53,441 nt of DNA from Candidatus Martarchaeota archaeon (GTDB lineage Archaea > Micrarchaeota > Micrarchaeia > Micrarchaeales > Micrarchaeaceae). The notes beneath the pieces were generated by a model. The model was not told the DNA's origin, made no database searches, and was given only the letters and a program-made list of their open reading frames with translations. The DNA lies in assembly GCA_023473425.1 (NCBI GenBank), contig JAMCYG010000005.1, positions 1 through 53,441 on the forward strand, given 5' to 3'. The translations under genes were made by a program, and so were the position numbers. Every line of letters begins with the position of its first letter. Position 1 is the first letter of the stretch. Shown here one piece after another: positions 25,196-35,300 of this stretch.

Positions 25196-26694
25196 TTTAT
25201 GTCACCATATGAGGCGACTACTTCGGATATTCCCTGCTTTGAAATGTCCAAAGAAATACTCCTTAGAAAGGCAACACGCCTCTTGAACTCCTTCAGTGCC
25301 AACTTTCCGCTTATCAGCTCGCTTTTCGAATACAATTCCAGAGCTTTGGATTGCTTTACAGCACTCTCTTCCAGTGCACCGTCCTGCGATATGGTAGATA
25401 TCTTGTACTCTGCGCCGTCATCCATACTTATCTCGCTCCTTGAGAGCCAGCGGTATTCAGATATGCCGCTAATCTTTCTCTTGCTCAGGCCCTCGGTCCG
25501 CATGAAAACTGCAACATCAAGCATAGAAATAGACTGAGGCTCGACCGACATAGGCTTTGACTGGAGCCTGTTTATCAGCGCCTTGCCGTCTGTGGAGCTG
25601 TGCATTGTGGTCATGAACGGGACGCCGAGGTTTGCGCCTGAGAAGACGCTGGCCGTTTCTCCTCCTCTTATTTCACCTACAATCAATCTATCTGGCCTCA
25701 AGTGCAGTGCATTAATTATCTGGTCCCCTACCGTCACTTTTGCGTTGCCAGCAGAACCCTGAAGCGGCACAGAGTTCATGAAATTTGAATAATACCTGAG
25801 TTCGTCTACCTCCTCTTCTATCGTTATTATCCTCTGGTACCTTGGCACGAAGCAGCTGAGCGCTAGCAGTAGTGTTGTCTTTCCCGAAGACGGTGCTCCT
25901 GATACGACTATATTGCAGCCCGTCTCTATCGCCATCCAGAGGTATGCCAATTCCTCTGCGCTTACGCTGCCGCTGCTCATCATATTTCTTATGTCCGTGA
26001 ACTTGCTGCCAGAAAGCCTTATGGATGCAGCGGCCCCCCTTGTTGCATATGGTGCTCCCTGCGCGTGGATTCTCGATCCGTCTGCAAACTGCGCGTCTAT
26101 TATCGGCGTATTACTGTTCAGCTCCTTGTCAACATCTTCCAATAACCTGTTTATGGCGTATCTGAAGCCCCCTTCGTCCCTGAACTTCATGTTCGTTTTG
26201 CAATAGCCGTACTTGGAATGGTATACGCCTATGTTGTCGTTTGGGGCGTTTACAACTATCTCCTCTATATTCTTTTTGTCCTCCATCAGCATGCTGAACG
26301 GCCCGTATCCAAATATATCATGCCTAAGTATGTACAGCATTATGGCCCTTTTCGCCTCGGGGTAATCGGTGAGCACGCCTGCAAGCTCTTCCTCCGCAAT
26401 TCTGTCTTCGCGGAAATTTTCCCCTAATCCTCTGCCCACAACCTTCTCTATTATCCTGCCTTTCTCAAGCTCCATACGCGCGATGTCATTGCTGCCAATC
26501 TCCAATGAATCGATGAAGTAGACAAAGTCCCTGCCTTCCTTGCCTATCGCAGAATACTTTCCCTCTCTTTCGATTACCTCACCGGGGAAATCACGGGTGA
26601 GCTCAAATGTCAGCCTTACCCTTCTCTCCTGCTTTTCATGCGTGGGATTGCCATCAACAGCGTGCAGCAGCCCGAACATCTTTGATAGCTTCAT
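25192..26694 (-). CDS. Type IV pilus/Tad-type secretion ATPase (VirB11/TadA family)
   Basis: The 500-residue protein has the Walker A motif GAPSSGKT (266-273), Asp-box TIEEE (291-295) and Walker B RLIVGEIRG (336-344). A His-box TTMHSSTDG and an N-terminal domain (HDIFGYGPFSMLMED) are typical of archaeal PilB/TadA-like ATPases. It powers assembly of the pilins encoded downstream. The frame stays open to 26943, but the extra N-terminal residues are unlike the family and lie upstream of the promoter, so MKLSKMFG at 26694 is taken as the start. It heads an operon of ten genes on the minus strand. Confidence 0.85.
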   Translation of the reverse strand: MKLSKMFGLLHAVDGNPTHEKQERRVRLTFELTRDFPGEVIEREGKYSAIGKEGRDFVYFIDSLEIGSNDIARMELEKGRIIEKVVGRGLGENFREDRIAEEELAGVLTDYPEAKRAIMLYILRHDIFGYGPFSMLMEDKKNIEEIVVNAPNDNIGVYHSKYGYCKTNMKFRDEGGFRYAINRLLEDVDKELNSNTPIIDAQFADGSRIHAQGAPYATRGAAASIRLSGSKFTDIRNMMSSGSVSAEELAYLWMAIETGCNIVVSGAPSSGKTTLLLALSCFVPRYQRIITIEEEVDELRYYSNFMNSVPLQGSAGNAKVTVGDQIINALHLRPDRLIVGEIRGGETASVFSGANLGVPFMTTMHSSTDGKALINRLQSKPMSVEPQSISMLDVAVFMRTEGLSKRKISGISEYRWLSRSEISMDDGAEYKISTISQDGALEESAVKQSKALELYSKSELISGKLALKEFKRRVAFLRSISLDISKQGISEVVASYGDIK

Positions 26695-26739
26695 AGAAAT
26701 ACCATTTACACAAATAAATGAACTTATACTAAAATAAAA

Positions 26740-26748
26740 ATATATATA
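26740..26748 (-). promoter_or_regulatory. TATA box of the pilus-like operon
   Basis: Read on the minus strand the site is AAGG-TATATATA, a good BRE/TATA pair about 50 nt before the ATPase ATG. The 184-base gap between the ATPase and the winged-helix gene is a divergent promoter region. Confidence 0.55.
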
Positions 26749-26847
26749 CCTTTGTATTTGAAAATGAAGCTTGCTAGATAGCGGCGCGCCTTGGACTTGT
26801 TTGCCATATCTTTTATCAGGATAGCAAAAGCGGGATAAGCGAAAAGG

Positions 26848-26855
26848 TTTATATA
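26848..26855 (+). promoter_or_regulatory. TATA box of the winged-helix regulator gene
   Basis: AAAAGG-TTTATATA lies about 25-30 nt before the ATG at 26879, so the mRNA is probably leaderless. Confidence 0.55.
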
Positions 26856-26878
26856 TCTTGTATCGCAATGAGTAAACT

Positions 26879-27205
26879 ATGACAAAGAAGAACATTGAGA
26901 CTGATGAGATATGGGCTCTTAGGAAGATGCTCACAAGGCCCAATTATGCGGTTGTAGAGCTGCTACTCAGGAAGTCGCCTAGGACTACAAGGGAACTATA
27001 TTCTCTTCTTGAAAAGAAGTTTACTAGGAAGACACTCATACTTACACTTAGGGAACTGGCCCTGGATCTCAATGTCATACAGCCTACACATATAAGGACA
27101 GACAAAGGGTACGGTTTAGGCTACAGGCTCAATCCAAGAGTAAAAGACATAGTCAAGAACGTGCAGAAGTACTCAAAGATAATAGAGAGCATAAGGAAAG
27201 TGTAG
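26879..27205 (+). CDS. Winged-helix DNA-binding protein
   Basis: The 108-residue, strongly basic protein has a winged-helix layout: ALRKMLTRPNYAVVELLLRKSPRTTRELYSLLEKKFTRKTLILTLRELALDL, then a beta-wing (HIRTDKGYGLGYRL) and a C-terminal helix that could dimerise. It resembles small archaeal ArsR/MarR/HxlR-type regulators, though no exact family is claimed. It is divergent from the pilus-like ATPase operon and shares its 184-base promoter region, so it is a candidate regulator of that operon. Confidence 0.65.
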   Translation: MTKKNIETDEIWALRKMLTRPNYAVVELLLRKSPRTTRELYSLLEKKFTRKTLILTLRELALDLNVIQPTHIRTDKGYGLGYRLNPRVKDIVKNVQKYSKIIESIRKV

Positions 27206-27219
27206 CGTTAGTTCCTGCC

Positions 27220-29016
27220 TTATTCCTTTAGCCCTACCTTCTTCTGCTGGCTGTATAACTCTTCAATCTCTTTTGTAGTTGTTGCATCCTCTGGACTCTT
27301 GTCTGATCTTATGGCTTCCGGTCCGACTAGTCGCGGGAACCTGAGGGCGTACCCTACCTCAGTCCCATCTTTTAACTTCTTTCTGCCGCAGGTGTGTGTA
27401 GGTGACCTAGTTATCTCATCTGCCTTCACTGTAACCACATACTTCAGGTCCACCCAGAAATCCGGCTCTATTACTGCATCAACCCTGACTGGCTTCTTTG
27501 CCACTCTTATCTTGTTAAGGCTTTCCCTAAGTTCCTTCATCTGCTCTTCAGTGAATCCTGACCCTATCCTTGATACAGTCTCAAATGTATCATTCTTCTC
27601 ATTGTAAGTGGCGCACAGGAGGCCGCCAAACTTGAATTCTGCCCTAGAGCCGCGGCCTAGGTAGTATCCGACGACTACCAGATCTAACGTGTCTGAGAGC
27701 TCGCCTCTGTAACTCCTTTTCAGTTTTATCCAGCTGAATTTTCTTGCGCCGGCTATATACGGCGCAGCCAAATCCTTCGCGACTATCCCCTCCAAGCCGT
27801 TTTCTATCGATTCCTCGAAGAACTCATCGAGCTTCTTTGGTGAGTCTGTGAGTATCATAGTCGAGGGTCTTATCCTGCTCGGGTTTTTAAGCATTCCTTC
27901 AAGCGCCTCCCTTCTTTCTTTGTATGGCTTGCCGAGATAGTCCTTGCCATCCAGATACATGACGTCGAAGGCGAAGAGGTGCAGTGGCATTTCAAGCGCT
28001 TTATCAGCCACGCCGTGCTTCCTCTTCCTCTGTATCGTCTCTTGGAATGGAAAGAACTCATTGGTAGATTCGTTGAATGCGAGAGCCTCGCCCTCAAATA
28101 TAGCCCTTTCGGCAGAGACCTCGCTCCTTACTGCTTCCACCACATCCGGTAGCATGTCTGTCGTTTCCTCAAGGCGCCTCGAGTATATTCTTACCTTCTT
28201 GCCATCCTTGTGTATCTGGCATCTGAAACCGTCGTACTTCTGCTCGACTGCGCATTTACCACCCATTCTCTTTATTATCTCTTCGGAAGTCGGCAGCCTT
28301 TCGGCTAGCGCAGGCCTTATGGGCTTGAAGAGCGTTACCTTGAACTTGTCTATGGCTTCCATGCCGTGTTCCTTCAGCGTAGAGGCTACCAAACCCATAT
28401 CGCTGCACATGTTGTATGCCGCTTCGAGCCTGTCCTTTACGTCTCTCGTTCCGGTGGCCATTACTGATAGCGCTTCGAGTATTGTTGCATCCCCGAGCCC
28501 CAGCCTGAGCTGCCCGAGAGGGTACCTTGCGATATACCTGGCGCCAAGAGGCGTTGTAGATGCGAGCATTCCTGCGAGTTCCTTTATCTTTGTGCTCTTG
28601 CTTCCCTCACCAGAAGTACCAGCGATCTTCCTCATCACATCGTAGACTTCCCTGCTCGTGTACTGTCTCTGGCCCATTCTCTTGAGCTTCGTGGATGCCA
28701 TCAGCTCCTCGGCCACGATGCCCAAGTCGCCCTTGTTCTTGTAATAGCCATGTACTGCTTCTTTTGATCTCCCGGAAGCGATGGCTATGGCCTCTTCCAT
28801 ATATTTTTCAGCTATGCCGAACTCGACCGATTCGAAAGGGGGCGCGAGCACGCCTTGCGTCATATATATTACATCAGCAATCTCGTTCTTGTCCAGCTCC
28901 TTAAGCATCTCCCCAAGTATCTTTATCATCTCCAGCCTGGACGATACTCTTTCGAGTTTGTCGTAGTATTCCGCGAGATCTTTGAATAGCAAGCTACCTA
29001 CCGACGCAGAGTGCAT
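27220..29016 (-). CDS. lig: ATP-dependent DNA ligase
   Basis: The 598-residue protein matches archaeal/eukaryotic type I ATP-dependent ligases. The N-terminal DNA-binding domain starts LAEYYDKLERVSSRLEM. The adenylation site is Lys260 in EQKYDGFR, followed by IYSRRLEETTDMLPD (motif Ia/III region), AFDVMYLDG, LEGIVAKD (motif IV), and SWIKLKRSYRGE (motif V). It seals Okazaki fragments and repair nicks. The first few residues (MHSASVGS) are not family-conserved, so the true start could be slightly downstream. Confidence 0.93.
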   Translation of the reverse strand: MHSASVGSLLFKDLAEYYDKLERVSSRLEMIKILGEMLKELDKNEIADVIYMTQGVLAPPFESVEFGIAEKYMEEAIAIASGRSKEAVHGYYKNKGDLGIVAEELMASTKLKRMGQRQYTSREVYDVMRKIAGTSGEGSKSTKIKELAGMLASTTPLGARYIARYPLGQLRLGLGDATILEALSVMATGTRDVKDRLEAAYNMCSDMGLVASTLKEHGMEAIDKFKVTLFKPIRPALAERLPTSEEIIKRMGGKCAVEQKYDGFRCQIHKDGKKVRIYSRRLEETTDMLPDVVEAVRSEVSAERAIFEGEALAFNESTNEFFPFQETIQRKRKHGVADKALEMPLHLFAFDVMYLDGKDYLGKPYKERREALEGMLKNPSRIRPSTMILTDSPKKLDEFFEESIENGLEGIVAKDLAAPYIAGARKFSWIKLKRSYRGELSDTLDLVVVGYYLGRGSRAEFKFGGLLCATYNEKNDTFETVSRIGSGFTEEQMKELRESLNKIRVAKKPVRVDAVIEPDFWVDLKYVVTVKADEITRSPTHTCGRKKLKDGTEVGYALRFPRLVGPEAIRSDKSPEDATTTKEIEELYSQQKKVGLKE

Positions 29017-29065
29017 TACTTCGCATAACTACTTGTAACGCAAAGCTAATTAGAGATATGCGCGC

Positions 29066-32011
29066 CTATGGGCACTGGCTGGTCGCACTGTCGCATACTG
29101 TGCCCTGTGCAGTGCCGTTAAATACGTTGTTGGAGAATATGTCGCTGGATGAATTGCCTATGACCGCGCCAATAAGGTTGTGATATTGTGCCAGGTTATA
29201 CTCTATCGTCGAATCGTTTACACCCTCGAAAATGTAGGCAGTGCCTGTGTAATTGACGCTATTGTGCCCGATAGTAGAATAATTTTCGTTGCTGACTGCT
29301 ATGCCATACATGGCGTTATATACAGAGTTGCGGCTGACGATGCTGCGCCTTCCTCCTATCACGTTTATGCCGTATCCGGCGTTCTGCCCTGTGCCATATA
29401 TGGTGCTATTAACGATCCTGACGCTGTAGTTGTTCGCCTCCAATGCATTGGTGAACCCCTTAAGTTTGCAGTTTTCGATGATTCCGCCTACTCCATTCAC
29501 GAATGTTGCGAACGTGCCCCCATTTGTTGATACTATCACGTGGCCGCCGCAGTTGAGTGTGAAGTTGTTTGCCCTTATGTCATAGCACGTTGTGCCGTAG
29601 GTATATACATAATCAGATCTCAGGTCTATCGTACTGGGGTTGAATTCTGGCTCGCACGCAGGATGCGGCGAGGCGCTGTTCAGTGCAGCAAGCCAGCTGC
29701 AGTTGTTAAGCACGCCGTAGTTGTATGTTGCATTGTTTGACCCTATGTAAGATGCAGATCCTCCACACTCGTAGTCATATCTGCTATTCGTTTGCATTGT
29801 ATTGTTGAAGACAAGGTTATTTGTAGAAAAGCCGGCCATCTCCATCCCTACTTTGGCATACTGATCATAGTTATTCATTATGATGTTGTTGCTCGAGTTG
29901 AACAGCACGTATCCCGTGGCGTTCGGCTTCGTGTAGGTTACCCTGTTGTCGTTTAGCGTGCTGTAGTCTAAGCCATTTGCGAGTATGCCTGCGCCGGCTA
30001 TCGAAGTGATGTTGCTGTCGTTCACTGTAGAGTTGTTCACTCCCGAAAGTGCTATCCCATACTCGCTCGCCCTTGCTGTTATCGATAATAGGTGGATATT
30101 AGACGAGTTACTTGAGGATATGGCCGTGCCATAGCCGTAGACTGCGCAGTCGCTCACGCTCACGTTCTTTCTATTGTAGATTGACATGAAGGCGCCTGTC
30201 GTGCCGCTTGCAGCTGTTATGCTGTGGCCATTGCAATTTAGTGCGACGTTGTTTGACTTTATCGTTATGCAGTTGTTGCCCGAACCCACTATATCCTCTA
30301 CGAGGCTGTAGTTCCCGGGTTTGCTTATTGTGAAGCATGTTGTTATTGGATAGTACTTCATGTTTGCGGATATATGTTCACTGCATGGCGCCCAGAGCGC
30401 ATCGGTAAATCCGCACGAGACGGAATCTGCGAGATTGGAGTGCAGCCCTGCCGAGGCATTTGTAGCATATACATCAAACTCGGTATTGTTGAACGCTCTT
30501 CCGGAATAGAGCAGGTTGTTAGAGGAGTTTGATAAGTAAACACCGAACGTGTTGTTGCTCAGGTCAAAGCCACTAACAGTCGCCGCATTAGAGTTTGACA
30601 GATATATAGCGAAGCTGTTGTTCTCCGCGCGCACGCCGTTTACGTATGTGAGCGCTGACGAGTTCATAAATATGCCATAAGTGTCGCCGTGGAGCGTTGA
30701 CCTGCTTACGTTGAATGAGGTAGTATTCGACAGATAGACTCCATATTCCGCATTAGACAGCGTACACCCATCAACAAGATCGTTGCTGGTCCCGGCAGAT
30801 GCAATCGCATATTCTGAGCCGGATATAGAATGGTTGTTACAGTACAGCCTGACGTCGCTTGCGGCTATGCGTATGCACGGCACTCTGTACAAGCTAGAGT
30901 TATAAGCTCCTATGTAGTCGCCCGCATTTATATTGGATGCAAGCTCATATGTGCCTGGGGCTATTATTGAGCCGCACGTAGACACATTTGAGTTCAGGAC
31001 TGTGAGCGACACGTTGTTTGGTATGTTCACACCATTGCACTTCACGAAGCTACAGCCTGTATTGTTGTAGCATACGTTGCCAAATGCTGCATTGCTCTTA
31101 GGGTAGCCTGCCTGCGTGCCGCATGCAAACGAGTATAGGTTTTTCGAGATATAGTTATTCTCGAATGTGTTCCCTGTCGAATTGACTCGTATTCCATAGT
31201 ACTCGCTATTGTTCAGTGTGTTGTTGGACACAGTATTGTTTATGGAGTTGGAATCTAGCTGTATCATGCCATATGGCGAGGTTGAGCCGTATATATAGTT
31301 GTTGCTTATGGCGCTGTATGCGGTATCATTAAAGTAGATCGGCTCATAATTGTTTGTAAGGTTGTTGCCGCTTATTCTGACGTTCCTCGAACTGAAAGAT
31401 GCAACACCATATGAGAAGTTGCTTATGCCGCATTCGCCTACGGTCACGTTGCTTGCGTTGTATATCCCTATACCATAACTAGCGTGCCCTACGATATAGG
31501 TATCGCCCGGCCCCACGATCTGGTTGTCATTGCAAACAATCTTTACATTGTCAGAATGGATTCCTATACAGGAGCCGTTGGCATACTGGTCTGCCACCTG
31601 CCCGGTCAAGTAGTAGCTGCCAGGCGCATTTATGTTCTTGCAGGAAGATATGGACTGGAAGTTCTGATTTATGGTGGTGTATTGCGTAGTTGTAGTCTTG
31701 GCAGCACCTCCTGGTCTTACGAAGACTATTACAACCCCGACTATTATTATGACCGCGAGTACGATTATGAGAGCATTCTTTGACCTTTTAGGTCGCTGAG
31801 GCTGCTGTCTTTTCTGGGCCGTTTTGATATTTGCCCCTGCAGGACCCGAAGTCTCGTCAACGAACTGTTTCTGCCCTGGTATGCCTTCGGCGTAGCCTGC
31901 TCCATGGTTGGCAGGCGCTACTGGCTCGGTACCGCCTGTATTACCTGGGCTGCCTACTTGCGAGTACGGGTCTGCGCCCCCCTGCGGTGGTGTGCCTGGC
32001 TGGTCCAACAT
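29066..32011 (-). CDS. Giant membrane-anchored parallel beta-helix (NosD/CASH-type) surface protein
   Basis: The 981-residue protein has about 75 Pro/Gly/Gln-rich cytoplasmic residues, a transmembrane helix (NALIIVLAVIIIVGVVIVFV) and then a long extracellular part. That part consists of right-handed beta-helix repeats with the NosD-like pattern N-x-(I/V)-S-x-N (VRISGNNLTNNYEPIYFN, TISNNTLNNSEYYGIRV). Three sections each restart with a C-x-x-I-x-x-x-G-x-Y motif and a C-N-x-H/Q strand. Such repeats bind or process polysaccharide, or form stalks. The Pro/Gln-rich tail resembles those of the cassette A proteins. It is encoded between the two pilin-Hint cassettes. Confidence 0.8.
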   Translation of the reverse strand: MLDQPGTPPQGGADPYSQVGSPGNTGGTEPVAPANHGAGYAEGIPGQKQFVDETSGPAGANIKTAQKRQQPQRPKRSKNALIIVLAVIIIVGVVIVFVRPGGAAKTTTTQYTTINQNFQSISSCKNINAPGSYYLTGQVADQYANGSCIGIHSDNVKIVCNDNQIVGPGDTYIVGHASYGIGIYNASNVTVGECGISNFSYGVASFSSRNVRISGNNLTNNYEPIYFNDTAYSAISNNYIYGSTSPYGMIQLDSNSINNTVSNNTLNNSEYYGIRVNSTGNTFENNYISKNLYSFACGTQAGYPKSNAAFGNVCYNNTGCSFVKCNGVNIPNNVSLTVLNSNVSTCGSIIAPGTYELASNINAGDYIGAYNSSLYRVPCIRIAASDVRLYCNNHSISGSEYAIASAGTSNDLVDGCTLSNAEYGVYLSNTTSFNVSRSTLHGDTYGIFMNSSALTYVNGVRAENNSFAIYLSNSNAATVSGFDLSNNTFGVYLSNSSNNLLYSGRAFNNTEFDVYATNASAGLHSNLADSVSCGFTDALWAPCSEHISANMKYYPITTCFTISKPGNYSLVEDIVGSGNNCITIKSNNVALNCNGHSITAASGTTGAFMSIYNRKNVSVSDCAVYGYGTAISSSNSSNIHLLSITARASEYGIALSGVNNSTVNDSNITSIAGAGILANGLDYSTLNDNRVTYTKPNATGYVLFNSSNNIIMNNYDQYAKVGMEMAGFSTNNLVFNNTMQTNSRYDYECGGSASYIGSNNATYNYGVLNNCSWLAALNSASPHPACEPEFNPSTIDLRSDYVYTYGTTCYDIRANNFTLNCGGHVIVSTNGGTFATFVNGVGGIIENCKLKGFTNALEANNYSVRIVNSTIYGTGQNAGYGINVIGGRRSIVSRNSVYNAMYGIAVSNENYSTIGHNSVNYTGTAYIFEGVNDSTIEYNLAQYHNLIGAVIGNSSSDIFSNNVFNGTAQGTVCDSATSQCP

Positions 32012-32069
32012 GAATTCACTATGCGATAAAGCCTAATATCTATTGAATAAAAAGATTATTTACCAGAGT

Positions 32070-32077
32070 ATTTATAA
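32070..32077. promoter_or_regulatory. TATA-like element between the beta-helix gene and tRNA-Thr
   Basis: ATTTATAATT reads as a TATA-like box on both strands. It lies about 33 nt before the tRNA-Thr gene and about 60 nt before the divergent beta-helix ATG, so it may serve either. Confidence 0.35.
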
Positions 32078-32109
32078 TTGTGTCTACACCACATTATTCG
32101 TTTGCGTGT

Positions 32110-32181
32110 GCCTCAGTAACTCAGTGGTAGAGTGCCAGTCTCGTAAACTGGAAGCCGTGGGTTCAACTCCCACCTGAGGCT
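32110..32181 (+). tRNA. tRNA-Thr(CGT)
   Basis: The acceptor stem GCCTCAG pairs with CTGAGGC, discriminator T. The D-arm is ACTC-AGTGGTA-GAGT. The anticodon arm CCAGT-CTCGTAA-ACTGG gives anticodon CGT. The T-arm is GTGGG-TTCAACT-CCCAC. All stems pair and no intron is present. CCA is not encoded. Confidence 0.96.
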
Positions 32182-32303
32182 TATATTGCCTGCCAGGACG
32201 CACTCCGGCAGTCAATGGTTATACTTAAAAATGCTTCGATGCCATTTATAGTTATATATATTTGAACTAAGAAAGTAGTCTAGAGCGTGCAGGTAGATTT
32301 TTT

Positions 32304-35300
32304 ATGTCTCGAAACCGGGCCCAAGCAGCTATGGAGTATCTGATTACGTATGGTTGGGCCATACTAATAGTAGCCATCGCGGCAACCCTGCTTTTCTTCT
32401 ACGTTGCAGCTCCAAGGGTGCTACCTCCATCTACATGTAGTTTCGTCACAGGCGCTTACTGTAACTCACTGGTTTTCGGCACGAATTCGGTTACTCACAA
32501 TACCATCATAGCTTTCTTCATAACGAATACCAAATCAGTGCCGATTGAGAACCCTATGCTGGTCATAAACATAAACAAGGCAAACACGACCTCATATGCG
32601 TGCAAGCCTAGCTACGTGGCTCCTGGTGGATCAATAATATGCCAGACACCGTACCTTCCTGGAATAACCTCAAATTACGGGGAGCTCTATTTCGGGAATA
32701 TATATCTCAGTGCACAAGCGTGCACAGGGACCAACCCTTCAGCACCCTGTGCAACGACCTCTAGCCAGACTTATGCTGGCAGTTACAATGCGCATGTCGA
32801 ACCTTTAGTGTCGACCAATTCAACGATAACGCTTACTGCAAAGAATTCAACCCAAGCGGCGGATGGGAGCATAGACCCCTTGTACGCTCATGTAACCCTG
32901 CTGGGATATCCGCTAAAGGGAGCTACGGTCAACTTTACAGAGAACAATACCGCTTATACAATAAGCCCTAACGTTACTACTTCATCTACGAATGGGACTG
33001 CTCTCAGCGGAGTATTTGGAACAGTTTCAGGAAACACTCTGATAACCGCAACGTATGCAGGTTATACCTCAAGTGTTTCGGTAACATTTGTGCAGCCTGC
33101 ATATGTATCATTCAATATCAGCAACTACTACGACTGCGCATACTCTGCCATAATAGCGCACATAGGGGGTAACTCGTATACGTGCGCTCAGCTTAGCAGC
33201 GCACCAATCGGCTTTGTACCTGGGTCTTCCCACTGGTTCAATTTCACAGTTCCTGTTGATGTGCCTGAGTATCCGTCATTCGTGAGAAACAATTACAACT
33301 ATATGACTGTCAACTCAGTCCAGTACACCACAACAAACACACTATTGACTATTCCGTCAAACGAGACATTATCTATAGATTATAACACGCAGTACATGTT
33401 GTTCCTGAATGCGACGCCTAGTGTTGGTGGAACTGTCTCGCCTGCAGGGACCGGCTGGTATGGCCCTGGCTCCTCTGTTACCATATCAGAGTCGCCGAAT
33501 TCCGGTTATGCATTCTATGGATGGATATGCCGCGGCACCGGCTGCTACAACGGCATTGCAGCCACTACTAACGTGATACTAAATAACCCGATAAATGAGA
33601 CTGCAGTGTTTACCTCATCGACAACAACATCCACTACTACCTCTACAACCACATCTACAACAACATCGACAACGACGTCTACAACGACCTCTACAACCAC
33701 ATCGACAACAACATCAACCACCACCACTTCTACTACTACATCGACAACAACATCAACCACGACCTCTACAACTACATCCACGACAACCACTTCTACGACC
33801 ACTTCTACTACTACATCGACAACAGTATCAACCACTTCGACCTCTACAACCACAATACAGTACTGCTGGGGATACCAAGATTATGGGACTGGAGGCACCC
33901 TGTTGACTGCGGGTTGCGGAGCCAGTGGTGACACGGTAAACTTTTGTGCAGGTGGCGCTTACGGTCCGGGCATAGATAACCCGACATGGACATCAGACAC
34001 TAATGAAAACTGTGGCTCTGGAGCAAATGAATGCTCGACCAATGTTGGACACAACAATCACCAGTATTGCAATTTCACAGTAGCAAATCCGGCAATTTCA
34101 CCTTCAGGAATAGTGGGCGCAGAGGGAGCGAATGCGAGCTCTTACGAATCCCACTACGCATCAACCTCAGTGTACGGCACGAGCGGCACGTACAGCGGCT
34201 CTGTCAGTATAAGCTACAGCATACCTTCCACCTACAATCAGGCATTGGTAGAAATCATAGGCGCATGCGGCAATTCAGGTTATTGCACTAAACTCAATTC
34301 AAACTGCGGCAGCAATCAACTACTATCAAATACTAGCACTTATGGGTCGATTGGTGGCGGAATAGCTGAGGCTGCATGCTACTTGAGCCCGGGATCCTAT
34401 TCAGCAACGCTTTACTATAGTAATCCAGGGGCAACATACACTACATTCGGTTCGCTTGGAGTATACGTGTTCGTATCCACAACATCGACAACGACGTCTA
34501 CAACGACCTCTACAACCACATCTACATCAACTACATCCACATCAACGACATCTACTTCGACCACGACACATACAACTACGACAATAACTGGTGGTGGCGG
34601 TACTTCGGTCTATGGGAATGCTTCCATAACCCTTGCAAACGGCTCTACAATCTTGGCAAGCAAGGTGACACCAGGCACTATAATACTTTCATATAACCTC
34701 GAGACGCACAAGCTTGAGCCTTCTCTTGTGTCTTATGTGCATGTTCAAAAGGCAAATAATACCTACACTTTCAACAACAATCTTCAGGTGGATATGAACG
34801 AGATCATGCTGATAAACGGCACATGGCAGCGCGCATCTGCCGCCAAGGTAGGCGACTATCTGTTCAATCCTCTTACCGGCAAGAACGTAACCATAACCTC
34901 GATAGGGGTTAGCAACACCGGAGGCAGGGTTTATGACTTTATAGGCACCCCTGTTAACAACTACATAGCCAACGGCTTCCTTATAGACAAGGATTCAACT
35001 ATAGTTTATGGCGATGGCGCTTCAAGCGTTACTGGAAATGATACAATAACACTGGCGAACGGCACCACGGAGCCTGTTTCCAGCCTTACAGTAGGGACTA
35101 TTGTCATGTCATACAGTCTTGCTCTGAAGAAATTCGTCCCGTCAATAGTTGTTTCGATCAAACATGTGAAATCCAGCAACATGTACCTCATAAATAACAA
35201 CTTGCTCATAGACGGCGGGGAAGACATGATAATCAACGGGTCTAACCAGCCTGCAAGTATGGCAAAGGTCGGGGATACAATGATAGGTTCCAATGGCAAC

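Noticed and set aside
25192-26943. Long version of the pilus ATPase starting at 26943
   Set aside because: The extra 83 residues are unlike the family and would place the start upstream of the TATA box and inside the divergent gene's coding region.
32182-32225. CTGCC/GGCAG pairing after tRNA-Thr as a terminator
   Set aside because: The stem is only 5 bp with a long loop and no T-tract; too weak to call.
33545-33853. 102-residue minus-strand Val-rich frame
   Set aside because: Antisense of the second Thr/Ser tract, same reasoning.
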